From contig NZ_NKHL01000094.1 of assembly GCF_002934685.1 (NCBI RefSeq), positions 1-64,000 on the forward strand: 64,000 nt of DNA, written 5' to 3'. The position numbers were made by a program, and so were the translations under genes. Below, piece by piece: positions 31,313 to 40,610 of the stretch. Positions within the stretch are counted from its first letter, which is position 1. Each line of letters starts with the position of its first letter. Source of the stretch: Pseudomonas bohemica. Its GTDB lineage: Bacteria; Pseudomonadota; Gammaproteobacteria; Pseudomonadales; Pseudomonadaceae. The notes under the pieces were generated by a model. That model did not search any database. It saw only the letters and a list, made by a program, of their open reading frames with translations, and was not told the origin of the DNA.

Positions 31313-31399
31313 ACAGTGGGCTTGCTCGCGAAAGCGTCAATACATACGCAGAATCGTAGACGTTTGACGCTATCTTCGTGAGCAAGTTTACTCCCACAG
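31313..31399. repeat. REP-type inverted repeat, last copy before the transposon
   Basis: GTGGGCTTGCTCGCGAAAGCGTCAA and TTGACGCTATCTTCGTGAGCAAGTTTACTCCCAC arms. Confidence 0.7.
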
Positions 31400-31533
31400 A
31401 GTAAATTCAGGCGCCTTGGTCGTGTCAGGCAGACGCTGTCGTGAGGTTTTACTAGATCGTCAGCAAGCTGGACGACTACGGCCTGCGGCCAGGATCGACA
31501 GCCTTGAGTCTTCCGCGATCTGTCCGAGGGATC

Positions 31534-32186
31534 TCACCCGGTCGAAGGCCGATACTGCAACGCCTCGGCAATATGACTCCTGGAAATCGCGTCTACCCGC
31601 TCCAGATCTGCCAGCGTGCGCGCTACTTTCAGCAGGCGATGGGCCGCGCGCAGCGACAGGCTCAAACGTTCGCAGGCGGTTTCGAGCCAGGCCTCGTCTT
31701 CGGCCAGCAGCGCGCAATGCTGACGCAAGCCGGGGAGGTCGAGAAACGCGTTTGCGCATCCCTGCCGCTTTTGCTGCCGCTCCCGCGCTTCGCAGACCAG
31801 AACTGCCGAGCTGGCGCTGGTCTCGCCGGTTTGCGGCGTGGCGGCCAGTGAGGTCGCCTCGCGGGCGACGGTCAGGTGCAGGTCGATCCGATCCAGCAGC
31901 GGGCCGGACAGTTTGTTGCGGTAGCGTTGAATCTGATCAGTGGAGCAACGGCAACGCCCGGTCGGCTCGCCGTGATAACCGCAAGGGCAGGGATTCATTG
32001 CCGCCACCAACTGAAATCGCGCGGGAAAGCGCACGCGATCACGGGCCCGTGAAATCACAATATGCCCCGACTCCAGAGGCTCGCGCAAAACCTCCAGCAC
32101 TCGTCGATCAAACTCCGGAAGCTCATCGAGGAACAGCACTCCGTAGTGAGCCAGGGTAATTTCACCAGGTTGCGGACGGCTGCCGC
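31534..32186 (-). pseudogene. comM: comM (YifB), 3' part, split by the Tn7-like element
   Basis: About 217 C-terminal residues of the Mg-chelatase-like AAA+ helicase ComM, which drives branch migration in natural transformation. Intact from SRPQPGEI through the Walker B block VLFLDELPEF, NPCPCGYHGEP and the normal end (..AEALQYRPSTG). At 32186 homology stops in a conserved Gly-Gly pair and transposon sequence begins; the 5' two-fifths with Walker A is not in the window. The open frame runs on through transposon DNA to 32445, but that extension is not ComM. Non-functional. Confidence 0.92.
32182..32186. repeat. probable 5-base target-site duplication GCCGC
   Basis: The five comM bases next to the transposon end. 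From memory, AbaR/Tn6022 islands in Acinetobacter comM are flanked by ACCGC, one base different and apparently at the same Gly codons. The second copy would lie beyond the window. Confidence 0.55.
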
Positions 32187-32196
32187 TGTGACATCT

Positions 32197-32320
32197 GAAA
32201 ATAGATGCAACGCTTTTCTTCTGAAGCCCGCATTCTGTCGTATGATCAACCAACAATAGATGCAACACAACTCTATTAATACGTGCAACTAGGTCTGATA
32301 TGGATAGCAATAGCTGCAAC
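32197..32320. repeat. left-end TnsB-binding repeats (four copies)
   Basis: Four direct copies of a motif ending in TGCAAC: AAAATAGATGCAAC (32198-32211), ACAATAGATGCAAC (32253-32266), TAATACGTGCAAC (32277-32289) and GCAATAGCTGCAAC (32307-32320). The uneven spacing, wider near the tip, is like Tn7 ends. The last copy overlaps the start of tnsA, so TnsB binding may also repress the operon. Confidence 0.75.
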
Positions 32321-32968
32321 CAGATCCCGTTCTCTGTGGCGAGGCGCGTGAAATCTACGACGCGTAGCCTGTCTGGAGTGTTCGCTTTTCGCGGAGAGGG
32401 CGTTGCGTTCGAATCTGGTCTCGAGCGCGACTTCCTCAGTCGCATGGAATTTCGGACGGATGTGTTGTCTGTCGTGTCGCAGCCGATACAGCTCGATTTT
32501 GCATCGAATAATGGTCGCTCCTACACGTACACCCCTGATTTTCTTGTCCGCTTTCATCCCCATACGCAACAAATGCCCATCCTCGTTGAGGTGAAACCTG
32601 AAGAAAACTGGCGTAAGTCCTGGCGCGATTCGTTTCCAAAGTGGAAGGCAGCGCTACGCCACGCCAAGCAGCAGGGATGGAGCTTTCACATTTACGATGA
32701 ATCCCGAATCCGGGGGCAGTCTCTGAAAAACATCCAGTACCTGGAGCGCTTCAAAAGGGCGGCCTACGAAGCGGTGGATTTGGAAGCCGTCATTCGTACG
32801 GTCGCGATTATGGGGATTGCCACAGTGCAGTACCTTGTGGCACTTCATTTCAACGGTGCCGAGGCGTTAGGTAAGTCCCACATCTTCCACCTGATCGCTA
32901 CTCGAAGGCTTGACTGCGACATCTCAGAAGCCTTGGATGATTCGCTCGAAGTGGTGATGCCGGAATGA
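32300..32968 (+). CDS. tnsA: Tn7-like transposase endonuclease subunit TnsA
   Basis: 222 residues. N-terminal restriction-endonuclease fold with Glu42 (LERDF), Asp80 (YTPDF) and Glu97-Val-Lys99 (VEVKPE), the same set as Tn7 TnsA. It cuts the 5' ends of the transposon while TnsB cuts the 3' ends, giving cut-and-paste movement. C-terminal part binds TnsC in Tn7. First gene of a coupled operon; its stop overlaps the tnsB start (ATGA at 32965). Preceded by the TnsB-site array and only a weak RBS. Confidence 0.93.
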   Translation: MDSNSCNQIPFSVARRVKSTTRSLSGVFAFRGEGVAFESGLERDFLSRMEFRTDVLSVVSQPIQLDFASNNGRSYTYTPDFLVRFHPHTQQMPILVEVKPEENWRKSWRDSFPKWKAALRHAKQQGWSFHIYDESRIRGQSLKNIQYLERFKRAAYEAVDLEAVIRTVAIMGIATVQYLVALHFNGAEALGKSHIFHLIATRRLDCDISEALDDSLEVVMPE

Positions 32969-34878
32969 ACAATCTCAGTAGCGAAGCGGTTCGTGGAACC
33001 AAGCTGGATCGTTCCGTTGTGAATGTGCTGCCTGGCGCTCTGGTGTGCTACCAGAAAGAGACTTTTCGTATCACCCAGGTGCTCGATTTCCAGTCGGTGC
33101 TCGGAATCAATGTAGAAAGTGGTCGAGCGTCTGTGATGCCGATCGCGGATCTCAAGCCGTTTTTGGGCAACAAAATTAGAGGCGCTTACGCTGACTACGA
33201 TCTTGAGGAGTTGGGAGCAGAACAGTGGGCAGCAGCGCAAAAAAGGTATGCGGTCATTTCGCCTTTGCTCGGCATCGAGGGTCATTCCCGAAGCGTGGTT
33301 GAACGGCATGCACAAGAGGCCGGCGTTGATCCTGTCACTGTCTATCGGTGGATGCGTCGATACAAGGAACAGGGCGATATTACAGCCCTGATCCCGATCA
33401 AGAGAGGATGGAGTAGGGGGCGCCCCAGGATTTCCGAAGAAGTTGAAGCGGTTATCGCTGAAACGCTCAAGGAGTATTACCTCACCGAACAAAAGCCGAA
33501 CGCTAAGGCGACGTTCGAGGAAGTCCGGACGCGTTGCAAGAAATTAAAACTTCGGGTCCCTAACATCACGACAGTTCAGGCCCGGATTCGCAAAATTCCC
33601 GACCACATTCGATTGCGCAAGCGCGGCGACAAGGAGTTGGCAGGTAACAAGTACGAGCCTCGACCAGGTGGCTTACACACAGAGTATCCGCTACAAATCG
33701 TTCAGATCGATCACACTCCTATGGATGTGATACTCGTCGACGACATACATCGCCGTCCCATTGGTCGTCCTTGGCTGACCTTGGCCATTTGCGTCTACAC
33801 CCGAATGGTCACTGGGTATTACCTATCGATGGATGCGCCGTCCGCGGTATCGGTGGCAATGTGTGTTGTCCATTCGATTCTGCCCAAGGAGCAGTGGTTG
33901 GCTCTGCATAACGTCGCTGCCAAGTGGCCTGTATGGGGAAAAATGGGAACGCTGCACAGCGATAACGGTGCGGACTTCCGTTCCCACAGCCTTATTCAGT
34001 CGTGCATCCTTCATGAGATCAAGCGTGAGTTCAGGCCCAAGAAGAAACCTCATTGGGGCGGCCATATCGAGCGTCTCATGGGTACATTCGCGGGAATGGC
34101 TAAGAGGGATAAGGGAGCGACGTTCAGCAATCCGCAAGAGCGCAGTGAATACAACTCTGAGAAAAAAGCGACGTACACCTTCGCAGAGTACGAAGAGCGA
34201 TTGGTCAAAAATATCATTATCTATAACAACAAATACCACGAAGAACTTGATTGCGCGCCCATCAAAAAGTGGGATGCCGCTTTTTTTGGAGACAAGGAAA
34301 CCAACCCGCTGCTCCCGCTACCGCCACGAGTGGCCGACCCGTGGGCATTTCAGCTGGATTTCTTGCCATCCTCCAGGCGCACTATTCGGCCAGATGGCGT
34401 CGAGATGGACGCTATGTATTACGCCGAAGCCCTCAGGCCTTACGTCGGTACGATTGATCCAGCAACCGGTAATCCGCGCAAGTTCCTGTTTCGCCGCGAT
34501 CCGCGTGATATCAACCGTATCTGGTTCTTCGATCCAGGCCTTCGTGAGTATTTTGAGATTCCGATCCTTCGAGGTCGATACGCTGGCACCACTGTGGCCG
34601 AATACGTAGCGGCCAAGAAGAAAGCCAAGCAGATGGGCCGCGACGCTGTGGACCATGAACTCCTGGAGCGGTTGATCGAAGAAAATCGCCAGCAAGAACT
34701 TGAAGCTGCAGCACGTACTAAGGCAGCCCGCAAAAACACTCAAAAGCGAACCAACAACGCCAAACAAACGACCCCTGCTGCCCCTAATCCAGCGGTCTCG
34801 TCTCAGCCGGTGAAGCCTGTAGATATTCCGGAGCTGCTATCGATTAACGATGTAGACACATTTGGAGACGTCTGGTGA
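32965..34878 (+). CDS. tnsB: Tn7-like transposase TnsB (DDE integrase)
   Basis: 637 residues. HTH parts in the first 210 residues for end binding, then an rve-type catalytic core with Asp249 (VQIDHTP), Asp333 (LHSDNGADF) and Glu369 (HWGGHIE). C-terminal beta-barrel ~460-560 and a charged, Gln/Lys-rich tail that in Tn7 contacts TnsC. It joins the transposon 3' ends to target DNA. Start overlaps the tnsA stop and the stop overlaps the tnsC GTG, so all are translated together. Full length, all catalytic residues present. Confidence 0.95.
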   Translation: MNNLSSEAVRGTKLDRSVVNVLPGALVCYQKETFRITQVLDFQSVLGINVESGRASVMPIADLKPFLGNKIRGAYADYDLEELGAEQWAAAQKRYAVISPLLGIEGHSRSVVERHAQEAGVDPVTVYRWMRRYKEQGDITALIPIKRGWSRGRPRISEEVEAVIAETLKEYYLTEQKPNAKATFEEVRTRCKKLKLRVPNITTVQARIRKIPDHIRLRKRGDKELAGNKYEPRPGGLHTEYPLQIVQIDHTPMDVILVDDIHRRPIGRPWLTLAICVYTRMVTGYYLSMDAPSAVSVAMCVVHSILPKEQWLALHNVAAKWPVWGKMGTLHSDNGADFRSHSLIQSCILHEIKREFRPKKKPHWGGHIERLMGTFAGMAKRDKGATFSNPQERSEYNSEKKATYTFAEYEERLVKNIIIYNNKYHEELDCAPIKKWDAAFFGDKETNPLLPLPPRVADPWAFQLDFLPSSRRTIRPDGVEMDAMYYAEALRPYVGTIDPATGNPRKFLFRRDPRDINRIWFFDPGLREYFEIPILRGRYAGTTVAEYVAAKKKAKQMGRDAVDHELLERLIEENRQQELEAAARTKAARKNTQKRTNNAKQTTPAAPNPAVSSQPVKPVDIPELLSINDVDTFGDVW

Positions 34879-35768
34879 CCGATTACTCGCACATTGCTCC
34901 CCAGTTTCGGGAGGTCATGCTCAAGACTGATCTCGAACGTCTGGATTTTCTGGAGGAGCCTCGCTGGATCGACTATCCGGCTGCAAACAAGCTAAGGGCC
35001 ATTCTCGATGGAATGCTCCGTGTCCCTGAACGGACTCGCATGCCCAATCTACTGTTGGTTGGTATGTCAAACTCCGGCAAGACCTCGGTCGTAACTCGCT
35101 TCAAAAATACCACTGGAAAACCCTACGTCAGCGATGATGCAGTGAGCGTCCGGCCCGTCATCTACGTGGAAATTCACAAGCCTGACGAGCGGGAATTGTA
35201 CAACGCCATCCTCCGAGAGTTCTGGGCTCCTCACAACCCGGCTGCTGTAGTTCCAAAGCTTCGAGATCAGGCAATCCATCTGCTGCGAGTCGCGCGGACT
35301 CGTATGCTCGTCATTGATGAGATTCATACGATCAGTAACGGCTCGCCACGCAAAGCAATGGATGCAATGAACGAGATCAAGATGCTTTCGAATACCTTGC
35401 ACATCCCTCTGGTATTGGTCGGCACCAGAACCGCTTTGCAACTGTTGGCACTCGATCCTCAGTACTGCAGTCGTTTTGAAGTCGCAGCCTTGCCCAACTG
35501 GTCCATCAACCCGGACCTGCAGCGATTCCTGAAGTCTTTTGAATCAGTACTTCCGTTGAAAAAGCCATCCCGGTTGTTCAGCCCTGAGCTCACCCGATCC
35601 ATCCACACCATCTCGGAAGGTAACACCGGCAACATCGAATACCTTCTGCGTGAGTGCGCAAAAGAGGCCATCAACACCGGCAAAGAAGTGATCGATCTAT
35701 CACTTCTCGAGAAAAATTCATGGATGCGTCCAACCGCTACCAATGGCGTGCGCACACGAGTCCTGTAA
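34875..35768 (+). CDS. tnsC: Tn7-like AAA+ regulator TnsC
   Basis: 297 residues, shorter than Tn7 TnsC (~555) and similar to TniB-type proteins. Walker A GMSNSGKT at 63-70, Walker B RMLVIDEIH around 144-151. It forms an ATP-bound platform linking the target selector to TnsA/TnsB and gives target immunity. GTG start overlaps the tnsB stop. Its last 49 bases overlap tniQ. Confidence 0.92.
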   Translation: MTDYSHIAPQFREVMLKTDLERLDFLEEPRWIDYPAANKLRAILDGMLRVPERTRMPNLLLVGMSNSGKTSVVTRFKNTTGKPYVSDDAVSVRPVIYVEIHKPDERELYNAILREFWAPHNPAAVVPKLRDQAIHLLRVARTRMLVIDEIHTISNGSPRKAMDAMNEIKMLSNTLHIPLVLVGTRTALQLLALDPQYCSRFEVAALPNWSINPDLQRFLKSFESVLPLKKPSRLFSPELTRSIHTISEGNTGNIEYLLRECAKEAINTGKEVIDLSLLEKNSWMRPTATNGVRTRVL

Positions 35769-36838
35769 ACGCGCAATGGCCGGCCGTACCTTCGTTGCTT
35801 GAGGACGAAATTATCTCGTCGTGGCTGGTGAGATGCGCCCTCAAGCACGGCTGTGAGCCTACAACACTCACTAACGATGTCTGGCCTGGGCATCGGATAT
35901 GGTGCAGCGATCCTGACCGTTGTCTTAGTCCCGAACGTTTGAAGGTCTTGAGCGACTTGTCTGGCATGACACCAGAGTCGTTGCAAGCCTCGACGTTAAT
36001 GCCGGTGTGTCGATCCATCACCGGCGATGCCTGCTTTGCGCAGGGAACTGAGCTCTGGTTTCTATGCCTGGGTGTTCGCAACCGTCGCAGATGTGGCGGA
36101 TTGCAGTACTGCCCGAGATGTTTTGCTGAGGATGAACCCTATTATCGTATTCAGGGTCGGCTTGCCTGGCATACGTGCTGTCCCATCCATAAGGTCATCT
36201 TGTTGGACCGTTGTGAGAGCTGCCATGCCCCTCTGTGCCCGCATCTGGTCAAACCACCCCAAGAAGATATCGGTCATTGCCATCGATGCGCAGCTGCGTT
36301 GAGCAAGGCAATAGTCCAACCCGAATCTCCGGACGCAGCGGCATTTCAAGCAGCGACTGACAGATTGTTTGGTGGCTACACCCAGCAATATGGAAATGTC
36401 CAACTGGATCTTTGCGCGTGGTTCGAGCTTGCCCACTGGATGCTTGGTATATTGCGCAGCGCTGTTCGCTCAGCCAACCCATGCATTTCGTGTTTTTTCG
36501 AAAACCTGCAAGTCAATCTCGATACATTGCATCAACCACCTACCGGTTTGCGGTTCGAGCTGCTCAGTCCTGTAGAGCGCGCAAATTTGCTTTCTGATGT
36601 TTGGAAAATGATCTCAGCTGGGCCCGAGAGACTCATAAGTGCCGCGACTCAGTACACAATCAGATCTTCGCTTTTGATGCCGCGTTCCTGTCGTATGCCT
36701 GTAGCTCTTGATGGGCTTGCTTCAGTGCTGCAGGCTCGGCAAAGAGGCATGAGTGGCCACATTCATCCAGACACTCCGCGTTCCCCTGCCAGCGTATTGA
36801 TGAGATGGAACCGCTTGCTCAGGAAGTTTCAAAGATGA
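35720..36838 (+). CDS. tniQ: TniQ-family target-site protein
   Basis: 372 residues from an ATG inside the tnsC end. N-terminal LLEDEIISSWLVRCALKHG is the TniQ start; a zinc-finger region follows (CPRCFAEDEPYYRIQGRLAWHTCCPIHKVILLDRCESCHAPL ... CHRCAAAL). TniQ/TnsD proteins bind a chosen site or a partner that finds it, and recruit TnsC. It lacks the long C-terminal DNA-binding part of TnsD, so it probably needs a helper, with the next gene the clear candidate. Confidence 0.88.
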   Translation: MDASNRYQWRAHTSPVNAQWPAVPSLLEDEIISSWLVRCALKHGCEPTTLTNDVWPGHRIWCSDPDRCLSPERLKVLSDLSGMTPESLQASTLMPVCRSITGDACFAQGTELWFLCLGVRNRRRCGGLQYCPRCFAEDEPYYRIQGRLAWHTCCPIHKVILLDRCESCHAPLCPHLVKPPQEDIGHCHRCAAALSKAIVQPESPDAAAFQAATDRLFGGYTQQYGNVQLDLCAWFELAHWMLGILRSAVRSANPCISCFFENLQVNLDTLHQPPTGLRFELLSPVERANLLSDVWKMISAGPERLISAATQYTIRSSLLMPRSCRMPVALDGLASVLQARQRGMSGHIHPDTPRSPASVLMRWNRLLRKFQR

Positions 36839-38310
36839 TGAACGCCTCTTCGACGAAGCAGCGTCGCGCCGAATGCCTATGCGTAGGAAAAAAAGTACAT
36901 CGCGTCTACAAAGGAATTGCGTTTTGCAGCACCTGCTATGCACGGGTGTTCAAGCGCAAGCTTTGTCCAGGCTGTGGTAACTACGCCAGATTACCGATCC
37001 CTGAGTTGGACCCAAACGGTGTATGTCGCCACTGCGAGGCTACGGCGCCCTGTGTGCGATGTGCTCAGGTCGAGAAGCCTGTCGGTTTAATGACCAAATA
37101 TGGTCCTGCATGTAGTAGCTGCGCGCATTATTTCCGTGACCCTGAGCCTTGTGAAAAGTGTGGCGAACTTTCTACAAGACTGTCGCGAGTATTGAGCATT
37201 GATCCTGATCTCCGGCTTTGCCCAAAATGCGCTCGACAGGACGCTGCCACCTGCCCTGATTGCAGACGCCATAGGATCCTCATTAAGGGACCGGATGGTC
37301 GCCTACGCTGTAAGCGATGCACCGAGGTCGGTGAGAGCTTGTGCCAAGCTTGTGATAAGCCGATGCCTGCAGGTCGCGGTCAAGAATGTGATGACTGTTC
37401 GCGAGAGAAAAGCTTTAAACGACGAGCTAATCTGTTCATTGAAAGCTTCGAACATCCTGCTACGCACCAGCGATTCGCCGATTTCTGCCAGTGGCTGAAA
37501 GAGGAAATGGGCACTCATTCGGCAGCACGCAAGCTGAAAAATTACCTCACGTTTTTCAGCTTTCTGGATCGACATCCAGAGGGCATACCATCCTACGTTT
37601 CCTTGCTTGAACATTTTACTGCTGACGGTTTGCGCCGAATGCAGACTCCAATGCTCTGGCTAAAAGTTCGCTATGGCGCAGAGCCTGACGCTACGGTGAA
37701 GGAAGATCATTCCGAAAAACGCCGCATTGATCAGATGGTCGATTTGGTTTCTCCCGGCGTCGCGGCTGATGCCCTGAAAGGCTATCGATCATATCTACAG
37801 ACGAAGCAAGCGGAAGGTCGGACTTCCATCCGTTCTGTGCGCCTCTCTTTGAGGGCTGCGGTCAATTTGCTCGCTACGATGCCCCCAACATTCGACGTAT
37901 TACCTTCGCAAAAAACGGTGTCCGGATACCTGGCTCATACGCCTGGCCAAGCTGCAGCCCTTCAAGGATTCGTTGGCTACCTGAATCGGGTGCATGACTG
38001 TGATCTCAAGACCACAGCAGACGCTCTGGCAACGTCACGGGCCCGTACGAGCAAATTGGAAGGAGAGATGCTCGCTCTGTATCGCAGCGCCGGTGCAGGC
38101 GAAGCGTTTGAACGTGCCTGGATCAAGGTAGCCCTCATGTTGCTTCACGGGCTGAAGCGCGTGAACAAGAAGGCGATGGAATACTGTCCAGAGGTTTTTC
38201 GAGATCGTTCAGGCTTTAGGGTGAGCTTTAAAGACAAACAATATTGGGTGCCCAGTCCGACGGACCAGGCGACCTTTTTCAGCGTAAATGAAACGAAGCC
38301 AAATGGCTGA
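36835..38310 (+). CDS. zinc-ribbon array protein, candidate comM target selector
   Basis: 491 residues. The first ~200 hold at least seven CxxC pairs (for example CSTCYARVF, CPGCGNYARL, CRHCEA, CEKCGEL, CPKCARQ, CPDCRRH, CQACDKP), a tandem zinc-ribbon array. The rest is helical and resembles the core-binding and catalytic layout of tyrosine recombinases (HQRFADFCQWLKEEMG.., LKGYRSYLQTK..), though I see no complete R..HxxR..Y set. Start ATG overlaps the tniQ stop (ATGA), with AGGAAG upstream. Same place as tniE in Tn6022-type elements, by memory. Role inferred: DNA recognition at comM. Confidence 0.65.
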   Translation: MMNASSTKQRRAECLCVGKKVHRVYKGIAFCSTCYARVFKRKLCPGCGNYARLPIPELDPNGVCRHCEATAPCVRCAQVEKPVGLMTKYGPACSSCAHYFRDPEPCEKCGELSTRLSRVLSIDPDLRLCPKCARQDAATCPDCRRHRILIKGPDGRLRCKRCTEVGESLCQACDKPMPAGRGQECDDCSREKSFKRRANLFIESFEHPATHQRFADFCQWLKEEMGTHSAARKLKNYLTFFSFLDRHPEGIPSYVSLLEHFTADGLRRMQTPMLWLKVRYGAEPDATVKEDHSEKRRIDQMVDLVSPGVAADALKGYRSYLQTKQAEGRTSIRSVRLSLRAAVNLLATMPPTFDVLPSQKTVSGYLAHTPGQAAALQGFVGYLNRVHDCDLKTTADALATSRARTSKLEGEMLALYRSAGAGEAFERAWIKVALMLLHGLKRVNKKAMEYCPEVFRDRSGFRVSFKDKQYWVPSPTDQATFFSVNETKPNG

Positions 38311-38324
38311 CGGAGAATCAAGCA

Positions 38325-38663
38325 ATGAACGCAGAACTGACAGAAGAAGAAATGCGTAGAGCGTTGTTTGGCTCGGATAGCGTTAAGGCAGGGCAAGAAG
38401 CTTCAGTCGGCCTTGTTTCTACACCGGCAACGCCAGCAACCAAACCAACGCCTTCATCAGGACCTCGGCCAAAGAGTAGGCCTCTCACACCAAAGCTCAG
38501 GGTCACAATGAATGTGACAAAAACATTCGAGGGCCTGGTCGAGGTTTTCGTCTATGAAGCCAACACCTTGAGTACATTGGTCGCGGAGCAAGAGGCGAAG
38601 AAGGCAGCCAAGAAAAAGCGGTTTCAGTATTTCGACATTGTTTCGATCGAACCAACGGCATAG
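38325..38663 (+). CDS. small hypothetical protein after the tns operon
   Basis: 112 residues, not recognised. Residues 1-60 are Pro/Thr/Ala-rich and look disordered; 60-112 are ordered and end in a Lys-rich stretch (EQEAKKAAKKKRFQYFDIVSIEP). GGAG nine bases upstream of the ATG and only 14 bases from the previous stop, so probably the last gene of the transposition operon. Convergent with the TnsE-like gene. Confidence 0.55.
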   Translation: MNAELTEEEMRRALFGSDSVKAGQEASVGLVSTPATPATKPTPSSGPRPKSRPLTPKLRVTMNVTKTFEGLVEVFVYEANTLSTLVAEQEAKKAAKKKRFQYFDIVSIEPTA

Positions 38664-38766
38664 TCAGCTCGGGTCGCTGTCTGCTCCACAGACTCTCTTG
38701 AAAGACCTGAACAATGAAAGAGAACGGCGTCTGCTTTTCCCTTTACTTGCCTTCAGGGACGCGAGG

Positions 38767-40533
38767 CTATTTGCGGTGTGGCAGATAAATGCCTAGTGGC
38801 TCGAACGCTTTGCGCAACGTGACATCGGCTGTAAAAACACCCTTGCGGCTATAGTGACGAAACACCTTGTGCGGAAAGTCCGGTATGTCTAGCTGGGCAA
38901 ATTTACCCATCGCATTACGTATCTGATCGCAGACTGTGGAGATTAGCTCGCGAGCCTTTTGAGGGTCATTGATGTTTACCACCAAACCCGAAATCTGCTC
39001 GTCCTTGAATGCATTCCCCTCACGTCTCTTTTTGCGCTGCAATTCGAACAGATAGAACGTTTGCCCACGGATGACCACTTGTATAAGCAGCAGACCACGC
39101 CTCAACGTCGCGTTGTCCGAGTACTTCAGCCACGCGCTTGCCCCCTCCGTCAGACGGTCGTCTTCCGCGAATGCTTTGAGCGGATAGAGCCTGAAGTCCG
39201 GTGTATGCACGAATCCTTGCTTTTCTGAATACCAGGCAAGGCTGGTGAAGCCAGGGTAGGTCTGTTTCAGGTGTTGTAGCTCTGCCCATAGGGCGCTGAG
39301 CACGCCGCCATTGCCAATAATCCGCTTGGCACGATGGTAGATGTGACTCACACCATTGTGTCCACCCTGAGGATCGCCCGTCGAGAACATAAATGGGGGG
39401 GCGACCTCGACTGACATCGTCTCTCGTTTGATTCTGGGGCGAGCAATCGGCGTACGAGTGAATGGGCAGGGAGTACCCAGCGTCACAAAGTGAGGATCTG
39501 GTGTACCCCAAGAGCCCGCATTACCACCCGGCTCTAACTGGTCGGTTATGCGGAATGGATCTTGATCCTTCGGCCTGTCGATGGTGGTTGTCTTCAGCGG
39601 CGTTGCGGGATCTGGTGGCTCTGGTTGTTCCTCTGACTGCTTTTCGCGCCTGATGTCGTAGGAATGATGTTGCGGCTCGCTCATGCCCGTTACCTCCAGG
39701 CATAAGAACGTCTTGCCGCCGTTGATCCAGCGCCCCCGCATTCTCAGCCGCGCAGGACCTTCAAACCAAGGCTCGACTTGCAGACTTTTTTCCAAGGCTT
39801 TGTTATCGGCCAGAGCATTATCAAGCTGTGCATGTAAGCGTCTGGCAACGAGCTCGGCTTTTTTGTTGTACCTGAGCGTGGCCAACAACAGCGCGTCGCT
39901 GTCAGGGACGTTATCTGCAGGGCTTACTGCCCAGGTCTCTGGGTTGTCGTGCTCGAATGTTGCGTATAGTTTCGTCAGCACTTTTTCCCAAGGGTACGTA
40001 ACCAGAATTCTAGGGATATCGGACGTGGACCCGTAGCAACGAAACAGAAACTCGATGCAAGGAATCAGCAGGTTTTTGTTCCTGCCGGGCAAGGGGAAGC
40101 TAAGCAGTTCGCTGACGATGCCGTTGGTGCTGGTGCGACGCAGTTCATGGTCCTGCCGCAAGTACGGAATGTTGTGTTTGCCTGGAACACTCAGCATTGA
40201 CCACGCGCCATCCGTGAAGTCGACAGACGCTTCATACTCCTGACCGAAGTCTGCCTCCGCGATGCATTTCCCGCTTTGCCAGATAGTGCCGATGCGAAAG
40301 CTGCCCATCCGACTTAAACCGATGGGAACCATGGTGACTCCGGATGGCCGATCATGCTTGTCCAGATACCGAAATACGACCTCGACCATTGGAATCGTCG
40401 CTGCATCGGGGTTTACCCGGATACGCTCATACCACCAAACGACCACCGTACCGTGGACTTGTTTAATAGCTTCTCCATCGTCCGTTGTGCATAAGTTGTC
40501 GCGAGGAGGAACGCGTTTCAAAGGGGGATGCAA
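38767..40533 (-). CDS. TnsE-like protein (probable)
   Basis: 588 residues, TTG start uncertain. I see no strong family motif, but the layout follows Tn7 TnsE (538 residues): an N-terminal region with HNIPYLRQDHEL.. and FLFRCYGS, a charged low-complexity middle (~300-350), and a C-terminal ~200-residue region (SALWAELQHLKQTYPGF.. LFELQRKKRREGNAF.. FPHKVFRHYSRKG) like the DNA-binding end of TnsE. TnsE steers insertion to replicating DNA through the sliding clamp and favours plasmids. It is convergent to the operon, unlike Tn7. Could instead be an unrelated cargo protein. Confidence 0.45.
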   Translation of the reverse strand: MHPPLKRVPPRDNLCTTDDGEAIKQVHGTVVVWWYERIRVNPDAATIPMVEVVFRYLDKHDRPSGVTMVPIGLSRMGSFRIGTIWQSGKCIAEADFGQEYEASVDFTDGAWSMLSVPGKHNIPYLRQDHELRRTSTNGIVSELLSFPLPGRNKNLLIPCIEFLFRCYGSTSDIPRILVTYPWEKVLTKLYATFEHDNPETWAVSPADNVPDSDALLLATLRYNKKAELVARRLHAQLDNALADNKALEKSLQVEPWFEGPARLRMRGRWINGGKTFLCLEVTGMSEPQHHSYDIRREKQSEEQPEPPDPATPLKTTTIDRPKDQDPFRITDQLEPGGNAGSWGTPDPHFVTLGTPCPFTRTPIARPRIKRETMSVEVAPPFMFSTGDPQGGHNGVSHIYHRAKRIIGNGGVLSALWAELQHLKQTYPGFTSLAWYSEKQGFVHTPDFRLYPLKAFAEDDRLTEGASAWLKYSDNATLRRGLLLIQVVIRGQTFYLFELQRKKRREGNAFKDEQISGLVVNINDPQKARELISTVCDQIRNAMGKFAQLDIPDFPHKVFRHYSRKGVFTADVTLRKAFEPLGIYLPHRK

Positions 40534-40610
40534 GGCTTGCTCCGAGCAATCAGGCTTGGGTTGGTGAATAGCGGAAGTCGAATCCGTAGCACGAATTTTT
40601 GGCGCATGTC

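Noticed and set aside
32187..32445. N-terminal extension of the comM frame
   Set aside because: Reads transposon end sequence; no ComM similarity beyond the SRPQPGEI block.
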